Source: Zasmidium citrigriseum (taxonomy: Eukaryota > Ascomycota > Dothideomycetes > Mycosphaerellales > Mycosphaerellaceae). Taken from it: a stretch of DNA of 64,000 bases. Both the position numbers and the translations under genes were made by a program. Of this stretch, positions 1 to 11,312 are shown in pieces. The notes under the pieces are model-generated. The model ran no database searches. It saw only the letters and a program-made list of their open reading frames with translations, and was not told the origin of the DNA. The first letter of the stretch is position 1. Every line of letters starts with the position of its first letter. Location: NCBI GenBank assembly GCA_002786025.1, contig NHNW01000063.1, forward strand, positions 124,001 through 188,000, read 5' to 3'.

Positions 1-66
1 GAGCAAGACTCGATTTGTTGAGATGAGAAGCGGTTAGAAGCCAATTCAAGCCTCATAATTAACACG

Positions 67-1509
67 TCAATCCCCAATCCGTTTGCATGCACAGAGTTTC
101 ACTGCCGCCAAGGAATCCCAGAGAGCTTCTCCAGGCTTGTCGAAGACTATATCAATCCAGAGATGCTCTTTCAATCGCTGCTGTAGGCCAGCCCACGATC
201 GTATCCGCAATCTGGAAATCGCCTGTCGGAACCAAGAAATCATTGAATCGTCTTTCTGGCCGCCGTTGCATAGTACGATTTGTCCTATGGCAAGTAACCA
301 CAAGAGTAGTGATTGATCTTCATATTGCGTCTCTCTCAAGTTTTTGAGACATCGAGAGTAAGCTTTGGGGAAGGCATCGAATGGTAACTTGACAGTCGTC
401 CAGGGGAGGAAGACCTGCGAACAGAAAGCAAGAAGGCCGAGTCGTATGGCCTCATCGAATGACGATGTTTCGAAAGTCATGGAGAGGAGCCGATACATGA
501 CGGCTGGCATTGTGTACAGGATCAGGTCTTCTGAGAATTTGTGAGAGCTTGATGCCGCGTCGTTGACAAGTATCGTGAAGCTGTGCATTCTGAGCCACAG
601 TTGTCGTAGCTCATCGTCGTCGATATGAGATAGATCTGGAAGACATTCACTGGTCGATGGAGATGGTGTTGGTCGTTGAACTTGGTACCAGTCTTCGTTT
701 GAACAGGCTTCGTGGAAAATAGGTGTCGAGCCGGTGTAAAAAGACAAAGAGATGTCGCATCTCAGCACTTCCATGAGAAGCTTGATATTTCCCTCCAGAC
801 TTCGAAGTCCTCCTCTCATCTTGATGATCTTCTCGAGTCCCAGTACATGCTTCACTGCGGTTGTTGCATCTCCGATCATCAGTGCGTGTCCAGCTAGCAT
901 GACGACCGCATTGATCGTAGGATCTGATATGCCATTCTCCACGTCTAGACTGCCCAGCCTCTGACGTAGCAATGCGATGGCCCTGACAAGGTGATGGGCA
1001 GCGCGACTATCCACTGTTTTGGCCGCACTGGCGCAGTACCAAGACTGTGTTGCGAATACCATGGCGTTGAGATACAAAGGGTCGTAGGTGAGTGGTTGGA
1101 AAGATTGTTCGAACTTGAGCTTTTTGTCAAAAGCGATGATAGGCTCGAGGGGAAAGATGGCTTGCTTTGCGATGGCAGAGACTGGGACAGGTTTTTAGTG
1201 CCAAGCTGCTTGAAACGACAGAGATATCTCACATTTGAGGATGTCTCCAATCAAGGAAAGCTCCACGGAATCCGCGAAGTCGATGAACGAAAGGTCTGTG
1301 CCGACTTTTGGTGGAAGTTTGCTGATGTCTTCCGAATGATCGCAACTAACGAGCTCCTTCTCCAAAGCATCTTCCAGTTGTCGTTTCTTCGGTCGTTTCT
1401 TGCCCTTGTTCTTGCCGAGCATCACATGCCTTCTGATAAGTCGCCGATCCGTGGAGCTCTCTTCTCCACGCCCGATTGAGGAAACAATGAAGGGCATGCT
1501 GGATTCCAT
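67..1509 (-). CDS. Fungal-specific transcription factor domain protein (no Zn cluster)
   Basis: Two exons, 1509..1233 and 1181..67, give about 463 aa. The 51-bp intron (1232..1182) has donor GTGAGA and acceptor CCCAG; it removes an in-frame TAA and preserves the frame. The start at 1509 was chosen because it is the first ATG before the conserved N-terminal block. Visible features are a basic RRHVM element followed by a Lys-rich stretch near residue 25, then DPLYLNAMVF and the helical C-terminal half typical of the fungal_trans_2-like (tachykinin-family) proteins. No Zn2Cys6 motif is present, as is usual for this group. It is divergent from the SDR at 1820 with 310 bp between starts, so it may regulate that gene. 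Function inferred from family only. Confidence 0.5.
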
Positions 1510-1819
1510 TGTGACCGAGCTCGGGACCAGAGAGGAAGAATGCAAGAGATTGAATTCCTTTTTCGAAGAGAAAGAACTGACGTCGGCGGTAATCTTATCC
1601 CCGATGCGCGGAGATTCGTGCGCCGCCCTTCATGCACAACATTGTTTTCCTCTTTGGGTATAGCCTGGTTCAGATAAGGCTGTGCAAAGACGACGACCTT
1701 GTTCACGACCGGGACCGGGGTTGAGGAGACGCCATGTGGCTGTCTACTTATTTCAGACAATATCATCGCCTTCATATCCTAGTATGCATTGTCAGGTCCT
1801 TCCTCATTTCCTTGCGAGC

Positions 1820-2923
1820 ATGAGATCTTCCAAGGACCTGCCTCCGCTCACAGAGCCCTTCTTCCCAACGACCTTCTGGAGAAATCAATTCTCAGCGAGA
1901 AATCCTGGAGTCCCATCCTCAATTGATCTCAAAGGTCAAACTGCTATCGTCACAGGAGCCAACACTGGACTGGGTCTCGAATGTTGTCGTCAGCTTCTCG
2001 ATCTCCGTCTCACTCGTTTGATCATGGCGGTTCGATCGCTTGACAAAGGCGAAGTCGCGGCATCGACTCTCAGGCAAAAGCATCCTACTGTCGAGATCGG
2101 GATCTGGAAACTCGATCTAGAGTCGTACGAATCAATCCAAGAATTTGCCAAGCGAGCGGATCGAGAGTTGTCGAACCTGGACATGGCGATCTTGAACGCC
2201 GGACTGATGACGTTCAAGTTCAACAAGATTGCATCGACGAGCCATGAGTCGATGTTGCAGGTCAATTATCTTTCCACAGCCCTTCTCGCTCTATTGATTC
2301 TGCCGGTGCTCAAAAGAGGCGCAGGGGAAGGCCGACCGGGAAAGCTGACGATCATCAACGCCGCACTGTCGCTTGTCGCCAAGCCGCCCTTTCTGGATTC
2401 AAAGACCAAGGATCAGGGCCTACTCGCATCATTCGACGATCCGAAAGTCTTCAATGCGGGGCAATGGTACAATTCATCGAAACTTCTGATGCACATGTTC
2501 GTCTGGAAGCTGGCTGAACTTGTATCAGCAGATGAAGTCGTTGTGAACTTGGTTGTGCTTGGCTACATCAAGGGAACGCAACTTGCAAGAGAATGTCCCA
2601 CGATCGCGACACCGCTTGTGAAGCTTTTCGAGATGTTGACTGCGAGAAGTTTATACGATGGGGCGAGCACATACGTGGATGCAGCTGCAGTCAGAGGCAA
2701 GGAAACACATGGCTGCTGTTTGATGTCTTGGAAAGTACAGCCGTAAGTTTATCTGAAGCATGAATCAGAAGTAGAGACTTTTTGAGACTAATACAGGATT
2801 TGCAGATATGCAGCGTTGTTGTATGGCTCGGATGGACGTGTAATGATCGAGAAGCTTTGGCGAGAGACTATCGATGAAGTTGGTTCTTTCGGTGTCCGAG
2901 GGGACTTTCTCAATGCAGAGTGA
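1820..2923 (+). CDS. Short-chain dehydrogenase/reductase
   Basis: Exons 1820..2742 and 2806..2923 give about 346 aa. The 63-bp intron has donor GTAAGT and acceptor TTTGCAG. The start MRSSKDLPPL was preferred to upstream in-frame ATGs because fungal relatives begin with a similar KDLPPL segment. A Rossmann TGANTGLG motif lies near residue 50, NAG follows, and the catalytic YxxxK is YNSSK. The second exon supplies the C-terminal helix that the open frame alone would miss. It is an NAD(P)-dependent oxidoreductase of unknown substrate, resembling fungal retinol-dehydrogenase-like or WW-domain-oxidoreductase-like SDRs. Its divergent partner is the transcription factor at 67..1509. Confidence 0.5.
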
Positions 2924-3308
2924 GGATCTTGTCAGCTACATTCAAGCAGCCGATTCGATGAAATATCAGGTTGTCTGTTGAAGACTGATGCTCGCTCGAT
3001 CGAAGAAACAATCCTAATCGAAGGCTGCGTCCTCGTCTAAGCCATCGATAAGAGTCTGACGTTTGAATGTCCTGACACAAGGCATCCTGCTATCTTAGTC
3101 ATAGCGAGGCTGGAATACATTTACTCTTTAACTTTCGCATCCTTCTCGGCAAGAGTTCGTCATCATCGGGCCCGCAACCCTTGACGAGAGGTAGGGCAGA
3201 CCGTGGAGGGTCATACTTTTCATCGTTGCCGATATAATCACAATCACCGTCTATGTCTCCATCCAAATAAGTATCTCCATCCATTGTGACATCACGAAGT
3301 AGGAAGAG

Positions 3309-3962
3309 ATGATGTCCGCTCTCAACAAATACGAAATCGATCTCTTGATCCGTCAAGAACGTCACTACCGCGACACTCAACAATGGGATCTTCTCCGGAG
3401 CATGTGGCATCCAGAGAATCCTCAAACACATGTATCCATATCCTTCATTAGCGGCACGGTTGACGACTGGATAACTCAAGGCAAGAAAATCGGCTCGCCG
3501 ACGGACACTTCTGCGGGAGCTGTCACCGGACCTTTCCATACCATGGAGCCCAAAGAGATTCTCATCAGCGAGGATGGATCTCGAGCTCTGGCGACGACGT
3601 TGATATCTATCCACATGCGGATTCCACATAAAGGCTGCCTTTTCGATGTGGAATCCTGGGCGCACCAGGTCCAGCGTTTTGTCAAGGTCGATGGAGAATG
3701 GAAACTCACTAGATTCGAAGCAATTTACATTCGTGACAGCTTGGCTTTGCCATGGCCGCAAGAGAACGCAACTGAGGCTGTCATGAAAGAAGTGGGGAAG
3801 GATATCGACGAGAACTGCTCGAGGGCGAGCGTAAGAGCGATGAGCTGGATGATGAACTTATCTGGAGTGAAACTGAGAAGTGATTTGCCTGGATACGATG
3901 ATCAAGCAACCTGGAAGCCAGTGATCGAGGCCGGGAAGAAATGGATGGAGGCAATTGGCTGA
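3309..3962 (+). CDS. SnoaL-like (NTF2-fold) protein
   Basis: Single exon of 217 aa. The N-terminus (EIDLLIRQERHYRDTQQWD) and the pattern of a helix followed by beta strands containing RFVKVDGEWKLTRFEA are typical of SnoaL_4-like proteins, which fold as a cone with an internal pocket and act as cyclases, dehydratases or isomerases on small substrates. No signal peptide or membrane segment is seen. A second ATG follows directly after the first and could be the true start. The neighbourhood (two SDRs, a PRISE-type reductase, a regulator) is compatible with small-molecule metabolism, but the substrate is unknown. Confidence 0.5.
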   Translation: MMSALNKYEIDLLIRQERHYRDTQQWDLLRSMWHPENPQTHVSISFISGTVDDWITQGKKIGSPTDTSAGAVTGPFHTMEPKEILISEDGSRALATTLISIHMRIPHKGCLFDVESWAHQVQRFVKVDGEWKLTRFEAIYIRDSLALPWPQENATEAVMKEVGKDIDENCSRASVRAMSWMMNLSGVKLRSDLPGYDDQATWKPVIEAGKKWMEAIG

Positions 3963-4142
3963 GAAGTTGGATCAATCTAGTGTTTCTGTTTCATTACTGC
4001 TTCCAAGCTCGCCTGGCTGCCAGTCTCGTCAATACCATGTACAATCTAGAAGCTGACGACGACTGAATGCGTCTGTGTGTATATCTTGTGTATCCATCTC
4101 CAAACTTGGCTCGTATCCTTCGTCGGCTCTCGTTTCATCATC

Positions 4143-4940
4143 TTAGAAGTCCTCTCCAAAGCTCATTGTCGTCGTAGTCAAAGTTGTCGCCGTACTTGTC
4201 TCGCAATACGGCGTTGTGAAACTTGGCGGAGCAACTCCTGGACAACTGGGGTAACATCCCGGCCCGAAGGTATTGTGGCATGCGTCGATGTAGAGAGGAC
4301 AGTACATGCCGCAAGGAGTGACAGTACTTGTAGTGAAGGATCGACGGCTAGTTATAGTCGACGGGCAACCAGGGTCGGTGTAAGACGGTATTGGCATCCC
4401 GTCACAATCAGCATGGCAGCCGCCGTACTTCAATCCACATTCATTTTGATAATCCCAGCATGCACTCCTGGAACATTGGAAGGTTCTGTCTGCAGATATT
4501 CCGGGCGTGTAGAGAGCCGGGAGACTCGTGATTGTACTCTTCAAGGCAGAGCTTGTGGAAGGACAGGGAGGAGGCGTGAATGAGGGCCTGCTGTAGGAGC
4601 CACACATTGGGTAGCAGCCGCCATACCAGATGTCGCACTCGTTAATGAGATCCCAGCACACGGTTGGACATCGAGATGAAGTGCTCGATGTGGAGGCGGC
4701 ACTTGTCGTCGAAGGGCATGGTGGCGGCGTGAAAGTGGGTACAGTGTTTCCAGGGCAGGCTGCAAAGCAACCGCCATATGGCATTCCGCATTCATTGGTG
4801 TACGTTGCGCAAGCTTGTTGAGTACATGTCGGGGATGGTGTGCTTGTTGGTATCGGAGTTACTGTTGCTGTAATGTAGACAGTCTGCCCGGATGCAATCG
4901 ATGCAAGTGTGGCGCTGATCAACAGGCTGCGAGCCAGCAT
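4143..4940 (-). CDS. Secreted protein with four six-cysteine repeat modules
   Basis: 265 aa in one exon, starting at the ATG (4940) that gives a good signal peptide (MLARSLLISATLASIASG). The mature protein is four copies of a module with cysteine spacing C-x3/4-C-x6-C-x6/7-C-x3-C-x12-C, each closed by a P-S/T-F/Y-T-x-P-x-C turn, with NEC and YGGC elements in the first three. Ser/Thr-rich linkers join the modules, longest between modules 2 and 3. This is a secreted, disulfide-rich repeat protein, plausibly a cell-wall protein or effector. I do not recognise a named domain. The closest superficial comparison is to cysteine-rich surface proteins with threonine linkers, but there is no GPI signal. 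Confidence 0.5.
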   Translation of the reverse strand: MLARSLLISATLASIASGQTVYITATVTPIPTSTPSPTCTQQACATYTNECGMPYGGCFAACPGNTVPTFTPPPCPSTTSAASTSSTSSRCPTVCWDLINECDIWYGGCYPMCGSYSRPSFTPPPCPSTSSALKSTITSLPALYTPGISADRTFQCSRSACWDYQNECGLKYGGCHADCDGMPIPSYTDPGCPSTITSRRSFTTSTVTPCGMYCPLYIDACHNTFGPGCYPSCPGVAPPSFTTPYCETSTATTLTTTTMSFGEDF

Positions 4941-6309
4941 CGTTAGGGCTCTTTGAAAGAGTGGAGTGAAGTCCAATGCATGACAGGGATGGAGCCTTTG
5001 GCACCTTTTGAGACGCCGTTGAAGATCGTATCACACGGCAGATAATGAGGTCACTTGTATACTCTGATACATTCCTCATGCGTCATCCGTCGAGAAGGGT
5101 GTGCCAAGCATTTCTGGAATCAGGCTGTCTCGAATCACATGCAAGGGATCTCTCGGCGTTGCTAGGTATGAGCGAAGATCGTGGCAGATCGCCCAGGTGA
5201 CAGCAAGCGACCGGAGAATTCTGACTCATTCTGAGGGGTGTTGCTATCTGAGGGGTGTTGCTATCGGGCGTCTGATTTTTGCTTCTCTGCTTCATGCCTT
5301 GAGTAGGCTAGCGAGCACATCTACCCGCCACGAGCACTTCTGTCAGATTTTATTCCCCTATGATAGCTTTGGAAGCGTAGCGCTGTAACCGAGACGAGCT
5401 CTACTTGGTGCACAATCATCAGCATCAGCCAACGTCTGTCACCCATAAGGCTACCATGGTATTGAGCTCTCAGAGCTCTTCCAGCGTTGCTGCGACACTA
5501 CCATTGGGGTCAATTTCTCACGTGTCTCTACAAAAATGTATCTCGCTATGTAATTCGCTATGTATCTCTCAATTCATACCTTGTGCCAGCCTCATGCTTG
5601 GAAATTCAGCCTTGTGCTCCGTAGAAGATCGTGTGTGACCTTCGCTCACCTAAGTGGCAGTACGGTCGTCCATCGGTAGTCTAATCAGTTGGCGGCCCGG
5701 ACTATAACGGTTCATCATTGTCTATCTAAGAAAGAAAGAAGCAGGAGTGGATAGAAATGGGAGAGTGCACGGACCCAATTGTCAGATGCCTCGAGCAAAG
5801 CCTGTAGCATGGCGTGCAGCATACGTTGCCATCGCCATAGATCGCTACTGGCTCGACCAACCGCAAAATCTGTCACATCGAGGCCGACCTCGAGAATCTC
5901 GTGGCGGAACTCGTGGCCTAGACAGGGACCTCTCATTTTTGAATCGTTCCGCTGCAGCCCTCCTGGAAGTAGGCAATGTCAAGGCCACAGAATTTCCACC
6001 GAAAGCTGGTCGACGACTCTACCCAGTTCATATTCAGAAATTGGGGCCATGAAAGATCAGAAAGCTCCAACGAAGACATCTGGTGCTTGAGGGAGTGAAG
6101 TCAAAAGTCGCCGGAAATCAAAATCCGTGATATTAATAATTGCTCAAGATGGAAACGCGATCCAAATTCCCTCCACACAGAAATGAAACTGGCTGACAAA
6201 TGATCCATAGGTGTGACGCTGTCGACAAAGGACCTCATCGGGTTATTTAGCAGCAAGACCACGATGTTTGTTCACATTGAACTTCCTGACGACATTGACA
6301 AGAACCAAG
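4941..6309. other. Intergenic region between divergent genes
   Basis: About 1.4 kb separates the secreted cysteine-rich gene (leftward) from the PRISE reductase gene (rightward) and presumably carries both promoters. Small open frames here have no convincing composition or motif. The only structure seen is a 17-bp direct repeat at 5230..5263. Confidence 0.5.
5230..5263. repeat. 17-bp perfect tandem duplication
   Basis: The unit TCTGAGGGGTGTTGCTA occurs twice back to back, with a further TC of a third copy. It lies in noncoding DNA upstream of the secreted cysteine-rich gene. Confidence 0.5.
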
Positions 6310-7593
6310 ATGGCTCACGCCCTCATTTTTGGAGCTTCTGGGATTTCTGGCTGGGCACTCTTGAATCAACTTCGCACATATCCGACTGCAAGCACATTCA
6401 AACGAATCACGGCAGTGACCCGCAGACCATTCTCCCTTGAGCAAGCACAGATACCTCATGATGATCGCATCGTCATCGCATCTGGCGTTGACTTGACGAA
6501 GACTGCAGAAGAAGTTGCCTCCGTCTTAAGCGAGAACGTACCTGACGTGCACTCAGTCACGCATGTCTTTTTTACAGGTTAGTCCTAGACAGCTACTTTT
6601 AGCTTCTCCAAGTCGTTGATACACTGGCTAATGTTCCACGATAGCGTACATCCAAGAGAATGACTTCGAAACGCTGAAGCGAACCAATACTCGTCTGTTA
6701 GAGGTTGCTGTATCGGCCGTCGAAAATGTGGCGTCCGGACTCCAGTCAGTAATCCTCCAGACTGGTGGCAAGGGGTAAGTTCAAGTCCTCTCGAGCCAAC
6801 TCTTTACAAAGCATAAGGCTGATCTCGAGATTCTGTGAATAGCTATGGGCTGGAGTTTCCAAACGAAGTTGCCATCCGGCCGCCGCTGAGAGAGGACTAC
6901 CCGCGGATCCCGGAGCCGTATGCCAGCAAGATCTTCTATTACACGCAATACGATCTTCTGAAACAAATGTCAGAGGGAAAGTCTTGGACGTTTTCCGAGA
7001 TACGCCCAGATGGTATTGTCGGCTTTGTACCCGGGTCCAACGCAATGAACATGGCCCAGGGAATCGCGATTTACCTGTCAATCTACAAAGTAGTCCATGG
7101 TGAGGGTGCAAAAGTCCCCTTTCCGGGAAACAAGCGCGGATATAGTTCGACGCACTCCGACACCTTTCAGGACATTCTGGCGAAACTGGAGATCTTTGCA
7201 GCCTTGCATCCGGACAAATGCGGCAATGGCGGCGTATTCAACGCTGCGGACGGTCAAACAGTGTCATGGGCGCAGATTTGGCCCAGGATCTGCGAGCATT
7301 TCGGTCTTGCGGGAACTGGACCTGTAGCTGGGTCAACCTCGATGGAGAAATTCGCGAAACAGCACAAGGCAGTGTGGGTCAGTATGGCAGAAAAGCATGG
7401 CCTTAACCCAAAGTTGGTCGATGAGCAGGGCTGGGGCCATACACATTTCATGCTCGTTGATTTTGACTTCGACCGTCAGTTTGATCTGTCGAGAGCTCGG
7501 TCAGTCGGTTTCACGGAAGAGATCGATACCGCTGAAGGGTACTTCATCGCCTGGAGCAGGATGCGGGCTGCGAAGATCCTGCCTCCGGCTTAA
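6310..7593 (+). CDS. PRISE-type (atypical SDR) reductase
   Basis: Exons 6310..6577, 6645..6774 and 6843..7593 give about 382 aa. Both introns (67 and 68 bp) have GT-AG ends and restore phase. The N-terminus has the atypical nucleotide-binding motif GASGISGWALL, then VTRRPF, as in progesterone 5-beta-reductase/iridoid-synthase-like SDRs and their fungal relatives (SirQ-like proteins). FYYTQYDLL in the third exon matches the family's Tyr-containing region, and the C-terminus (GYFIAWSRMRAAKILPPA) is also typical. It is expected to be a cytosolic NADPH-dependent reductase of an enone-type substrate; the actual substrate is unknown. Confidence 0.5.
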
Positions 7594-7881
7594 AGTCTTT
7601 AGTTGAAAGTGTTATAGATCACAATCGAGCTTGCATTGAATAGCATGAGCGTTGAGTCATCTCATCGTTGTCTTGGCTTCATGAACATTCTTGTACGGGG
7701 GGTTCATTCCATGCACAATTGGCAATGATTCTCTCAAACTGGGAAGAGCTACAATAGGTTTCTTTTGCGATTATGTAGATTTATGGTCACAGCTTGACTA
7801 CGCTATATCGAGAATGCTACCTTCTAAGGGAGTATCAATCGATATGATCATCCATGACATACCACGTGGGCAAATACGCTC

Positions 7882-8903
7882 TCAAGCTCGCAACTTGGGC
7901 ACCTCCCATCCAGATGCTGATACACTCATTCCTCCATCAACCGGTATGTCTGCACCAGTGATGTACGACGATTGATCCGACAGGAGTAGTAGAAATATAC
8001 CGATCAGATCCTCAATTTTCCCCATGCGCCTCAGTGGAGGCGCCTCCTCGAAAAAGCGGAATAGTTCTGGTCGAGTGCGAGCGATTGAGAGATTCATATC
8101 GGTGGCAATATATCTGCAGTTTTGGGTCAACAATCGTAACTCGCACTAGACGCAACCTGATGGAAATACGAACCCTGGAGAAATCGTGTTCACTCTTATG
8201 CCTTCGTGGGCAACTTCGATGGCCAAATTCCGAGCGAAGGCGAGCACAGCGCCCTTGCTGGCGGCGTATGCTGATAAGAGATGACCCGGACAAACATGTG
8301 AGGCTGCCATAGATGCAATCATAACAATGGAGCCGGTCTTCGCAGAATCTCTGAGCTTGGAAATTGTCCATTGGACAGTAAAGAACGTGCCGCCGCCCTA
8401 CGACAAGTCAACACTAGTCACACGACATCATGAGCTTGATAGCTTACGTTGATCGCCATCAGTCGATTGAAGTCATCGGCGGTATGATCCTCAAAAGGCT
8501 TGTCGATGCAGATACCTGCTGCCGTTACACAGCCATCCACATGCCCGAGTAGCACGTATAGCTGGTCCAATGCCGATCGAAGTTGTTCAGTGTTACTGAC
8601 GTCTGCCCTTCGAGTGAATGAGCGTTACTGAGTCTCGCTCAGCTGAAGATTTCATTGCCTACGATGCGTAGTGGCATCTTGCTCCATGTACATCCTGTAG
8701 AGCAACGATACCAGGACTGGCTGCTGGAGGGAGATCGACCACCCCGACTCTCGCCCCGAGCGCGAGTAGTGCTTCTACCATGGCCAATCCTATACCTCTC
8801 GCACCACCTTTGTTCGTTAGCAATGACACGTTCATTCATTGTCTAGTACTCCAGGCTTACCTGTCAAGATGTACGAACGACCTTCGAAGCTGGTCGTGGC
8901 CAT
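7882..8903 (-). CDS. Classical short-chain dehydrogenase/reductase, five exons
   Basis: Exons 8903..8861, 8807..8663, 8607..8448, 8397..8174 and 8113..7882 join without a frame break to 267 aa, the usual length of classical SDRs. Introns are 50-60 bp. Visible motifs are TGGARGIG (cofactor binding), AAGI (NAG-like), catalytic YAASK with the upstream Ser, SPG, and the C-terminal ITGADIPVDGG. It is an NAD(P)(H)-dependent oxidoreductase, 3-oxoacyl-ACP-reductase/glucose-dehydrogenase-like. No single open frame covers it because all five exons are short, so it is easy to miss. It is convergent with the PRISE reductase, 288 bp from its stop. Confidence 0.5.
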
Positions 8904-10170
8904 GATGAAAGCTGCCTGAGGCGTCAATTCTCCAGTGGCAGAGAAGCAAGCACAACCGGTATGATCACATCAAGATTCTATGCAGTATTGAAAATTGACT
9001 ACAATTGAAATACATCAGACCGCTGGTTTCAGACATTAGCACGAATCAATAGGCTAAGTTTGATAGGCTATGCATAAGGGGTGTCAGAGCGACGGAATTC
9101 AAATCCCTTGTGCTGCCCCATTGGTTCACTCCGCTTGGAAAGAAAATTCCGAGCGCAGCACAGCACGGCGTTGCTGAATTTGGGGCTCTTGACCGGTCGC
9201 ACAGCAAGAATTTGTCGTATTTGAGAGCATGTGAGAGCTCTTTTGCAACCCAATGATCCACGACGGTCTGCAAGTATTGATGCTTTATAACGGGCCCCTT
9301 GGCGCAAGGCTACGGGGGACGACCGATTGGGGAATTCGAGCGACAGTGAATTTTTCGCTGGATGATTCGACGCATTGATAAGTCTCTCTATACTCTCTTG
9401 ACGTCTGGAAGAGATTTCAAGTCCAAAAAGTCAAACAAGCGAACATGGCTGCCCGTGTTCTCCTGCCCTCTTCCGGGGCGACTGGAAAGCAGCCCCATCG
9501 CCACAGCAAGAGCGGAATGTTTTGACGAAGCTACCCAGATGTTCTATATGAGCATCTCATACATCCATCCATTCCGGGGGAAGAAGAGTTTGCTCAGCGG
9601 AAGTGCCATAACGAACAGCTTCTGTAGAATCTGTGGCAGCCTGATTTCCGTTCGCCCCGCTCAGACTCGTAGTAAGCTGGCAGCTGGGTGGGTGAGAAAA
9701 TGCATCTGCTAGTCGTTGAAATTCTTGTAGAGTGTTCGGGATCTTGTTAGTCAAGTCCTATCCTGTGACATGGCTCTCGATTCAAGCGCCTGGTCCATGT
9801 AAATGGTTTCATCATTAATAACACCATCATCTTAGGTGTCTCTTAGTAAGTTCTGTCATCTCGTAACGAGCTGAAGCATCATTGCTATTGCTAAGTTTTG
9901 TAAAGAGGTTCTCTCAAGACAAGTCGCAGATGAGTCGGCGGGAAGAATTACGATCGGCGTCGCTCCTTCCCCTTTGGGGCTCACGGAGCACAAGTACCTG
10001 CAGCATCGCACCACGTGCAGCGACCTTGCATACGGGCGCCAAAGCAGCTCATCCATCTCGCCACCACATCAACCACCATTGATCCACCAGGACGACATGA
10101 AGACAGCGATGCCGTGAAAGCAAAACACCCGCTCACCAGACAAGGCTGCATCAACTCCACCCCACCCAAA
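8904..10170. other. Intergenic region, nothing supported
   Basis: About 1.27 kb between the SDR start and the next rightward gene. Open frames such as 9362..9712 lack a recognisable domain, signal peptide or sensible codon pattern, and no RNA gene or repeat was seen. It should contain the promoter of the leftward SDR and the 5' UTR of the 10171 gene. Confidence 0.5.
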
Positions 10171-10749
10171 ATGTTCTTCCGCCGCTTCTCCAACCCCTTC
10201 GAAAACTGGCACTACAAATCCCCCAAACTCTCCGACCTGCTCCCCCAAACCAAAGACCACATCTTCCAATGGCAGCTCGATGCCGCAGACTTCACCGCCA
10301 TCGACGCCGACACAATTCTCCGCGCAGGAATTTGCCCCTCGCGCTACTACGCGGACAAAATCTTCAAAGCATCCCAGAAACTCGGAACAATCGATTCTGT
10401 GACCGGAAGACCGGACACGACGAAGATCGATCGGAATATGGTAAGGGCGATGCCGAATATTAGTGTGCAGAAGCAGAGGGAGTTGGTGATGTTGCTGTTC
10501 TTTTGGGAGGAGGAGATTACAAGGTGGAGACTTTTGGACAGTGAGGAGAAGGAGATAGAGGGAAGGTTGGGGGAGGAGGGTATTAGTGAGGGGTACAAGG
10601 TGGAGTTGGAGCATGCGTTGAGGATGGTGCGGGCGAAGAAGAGGGTTATGCCGAGTTTGAGGGATGAGAGTGGGAGGGTGATTGAAGGAGAGGAAGAGAG
10701 GTTGCCGAGTTATGCTGAGGCGAGGGCGACGAGGTTTGGGTCTGTTTGA
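10171..10749 (+). CDS. Hypothetical conserved-looking small protein
   Basis: 192 aa in one exon, starting at the ATG before FFRRFSNPF. It has no signal peptide or membrane segment. A central alpha-helical, charged region contains a WEEEITRW stretch and basic KKRV residues, and the end carries LPSYAEARA, a PY-like short motif. I do not recognise a domain. Synonymous codon use changes sharply within the gene: bases 10171..10230 have 25 C and 6 G, and bases 10681..10740 have 28 G and 6 C. This supports a real coding frame under the same asymmetry seen in its neighbours. Confidence 0.5.
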   Translation: MFFRRFSNPFENWHYKSPKLSDLLPQTKDHIFQWQLDAADFTAIDADTILRAGICPSRYYADKIFKASQKLGTIDSVTGRPDTTKIDRNMVRAMPNISVQKQRELVMLLFFWEEEITRWRLLDSEEKEIEGRLGEEGISEGYKVELEHALRMVRAKKRVMPSLRDESGRVIEGEEERLPSYAEARATRFGSV

Positions 10750-11312
10750 TCTTCATGATGGAAGGGGATGGTTAGATGATCTGTGGAGTTCGGCTTTCGG
10801 TCTGTTAGAGTAGTCGAAATCGGGGCTCGGTTTCAGCCTTGTGGCGAATACGGCAGCCACTTGTAGTCCCCGAGGCGAGGTCATGTCCTTACTAGCACTT
10901 CCTTGTAGCAACATCTCAGCTTGTGGCCACAATAGCAGTCTTCTCGCTGACTACTAATGACTTTTCATTCCAAATCAGCCACAGAGAGTAAGAACCATAT
11001 CCGCTTGCTCAGCCTCGGCTAGTGGACATAGAGTTAAGACCTTTTCGCACCCGAACGGGGGCAAGCGATTTATACTCTCAAGAACTGTCGCGTCAGCCCA
11101 AAGCGTTTGGTGAACAGCTTTCACTTTGTCTGGGCGCAACGAATACCATAAACTCAGCTCATTGCGTCACGTTGCAGCTCTCACATCAGCTCCATTCAGC
11201 TCAGCTGTATTCTTGACCGTTCAGTCAACCCCGTTAATAATCGCAAGCCCCGTAGCCGTACAGGGACCCACAACTCTGGAGAAGCTCCATCCTCGGGCCT
11301 GCAAACACAACC

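Noticed and set aside
1195..1545. In-frame TAA in the first transcription factor gene as a pseudogene lesion
   Set aside because: It lies inside a good 51-bp intron (GTGAGA...CCCAG) that preserves the frame.
9362..9712. 116-codon open frame
   Set aside because: No domain, signal peptide, intron context or coding-like composition; probably chance.
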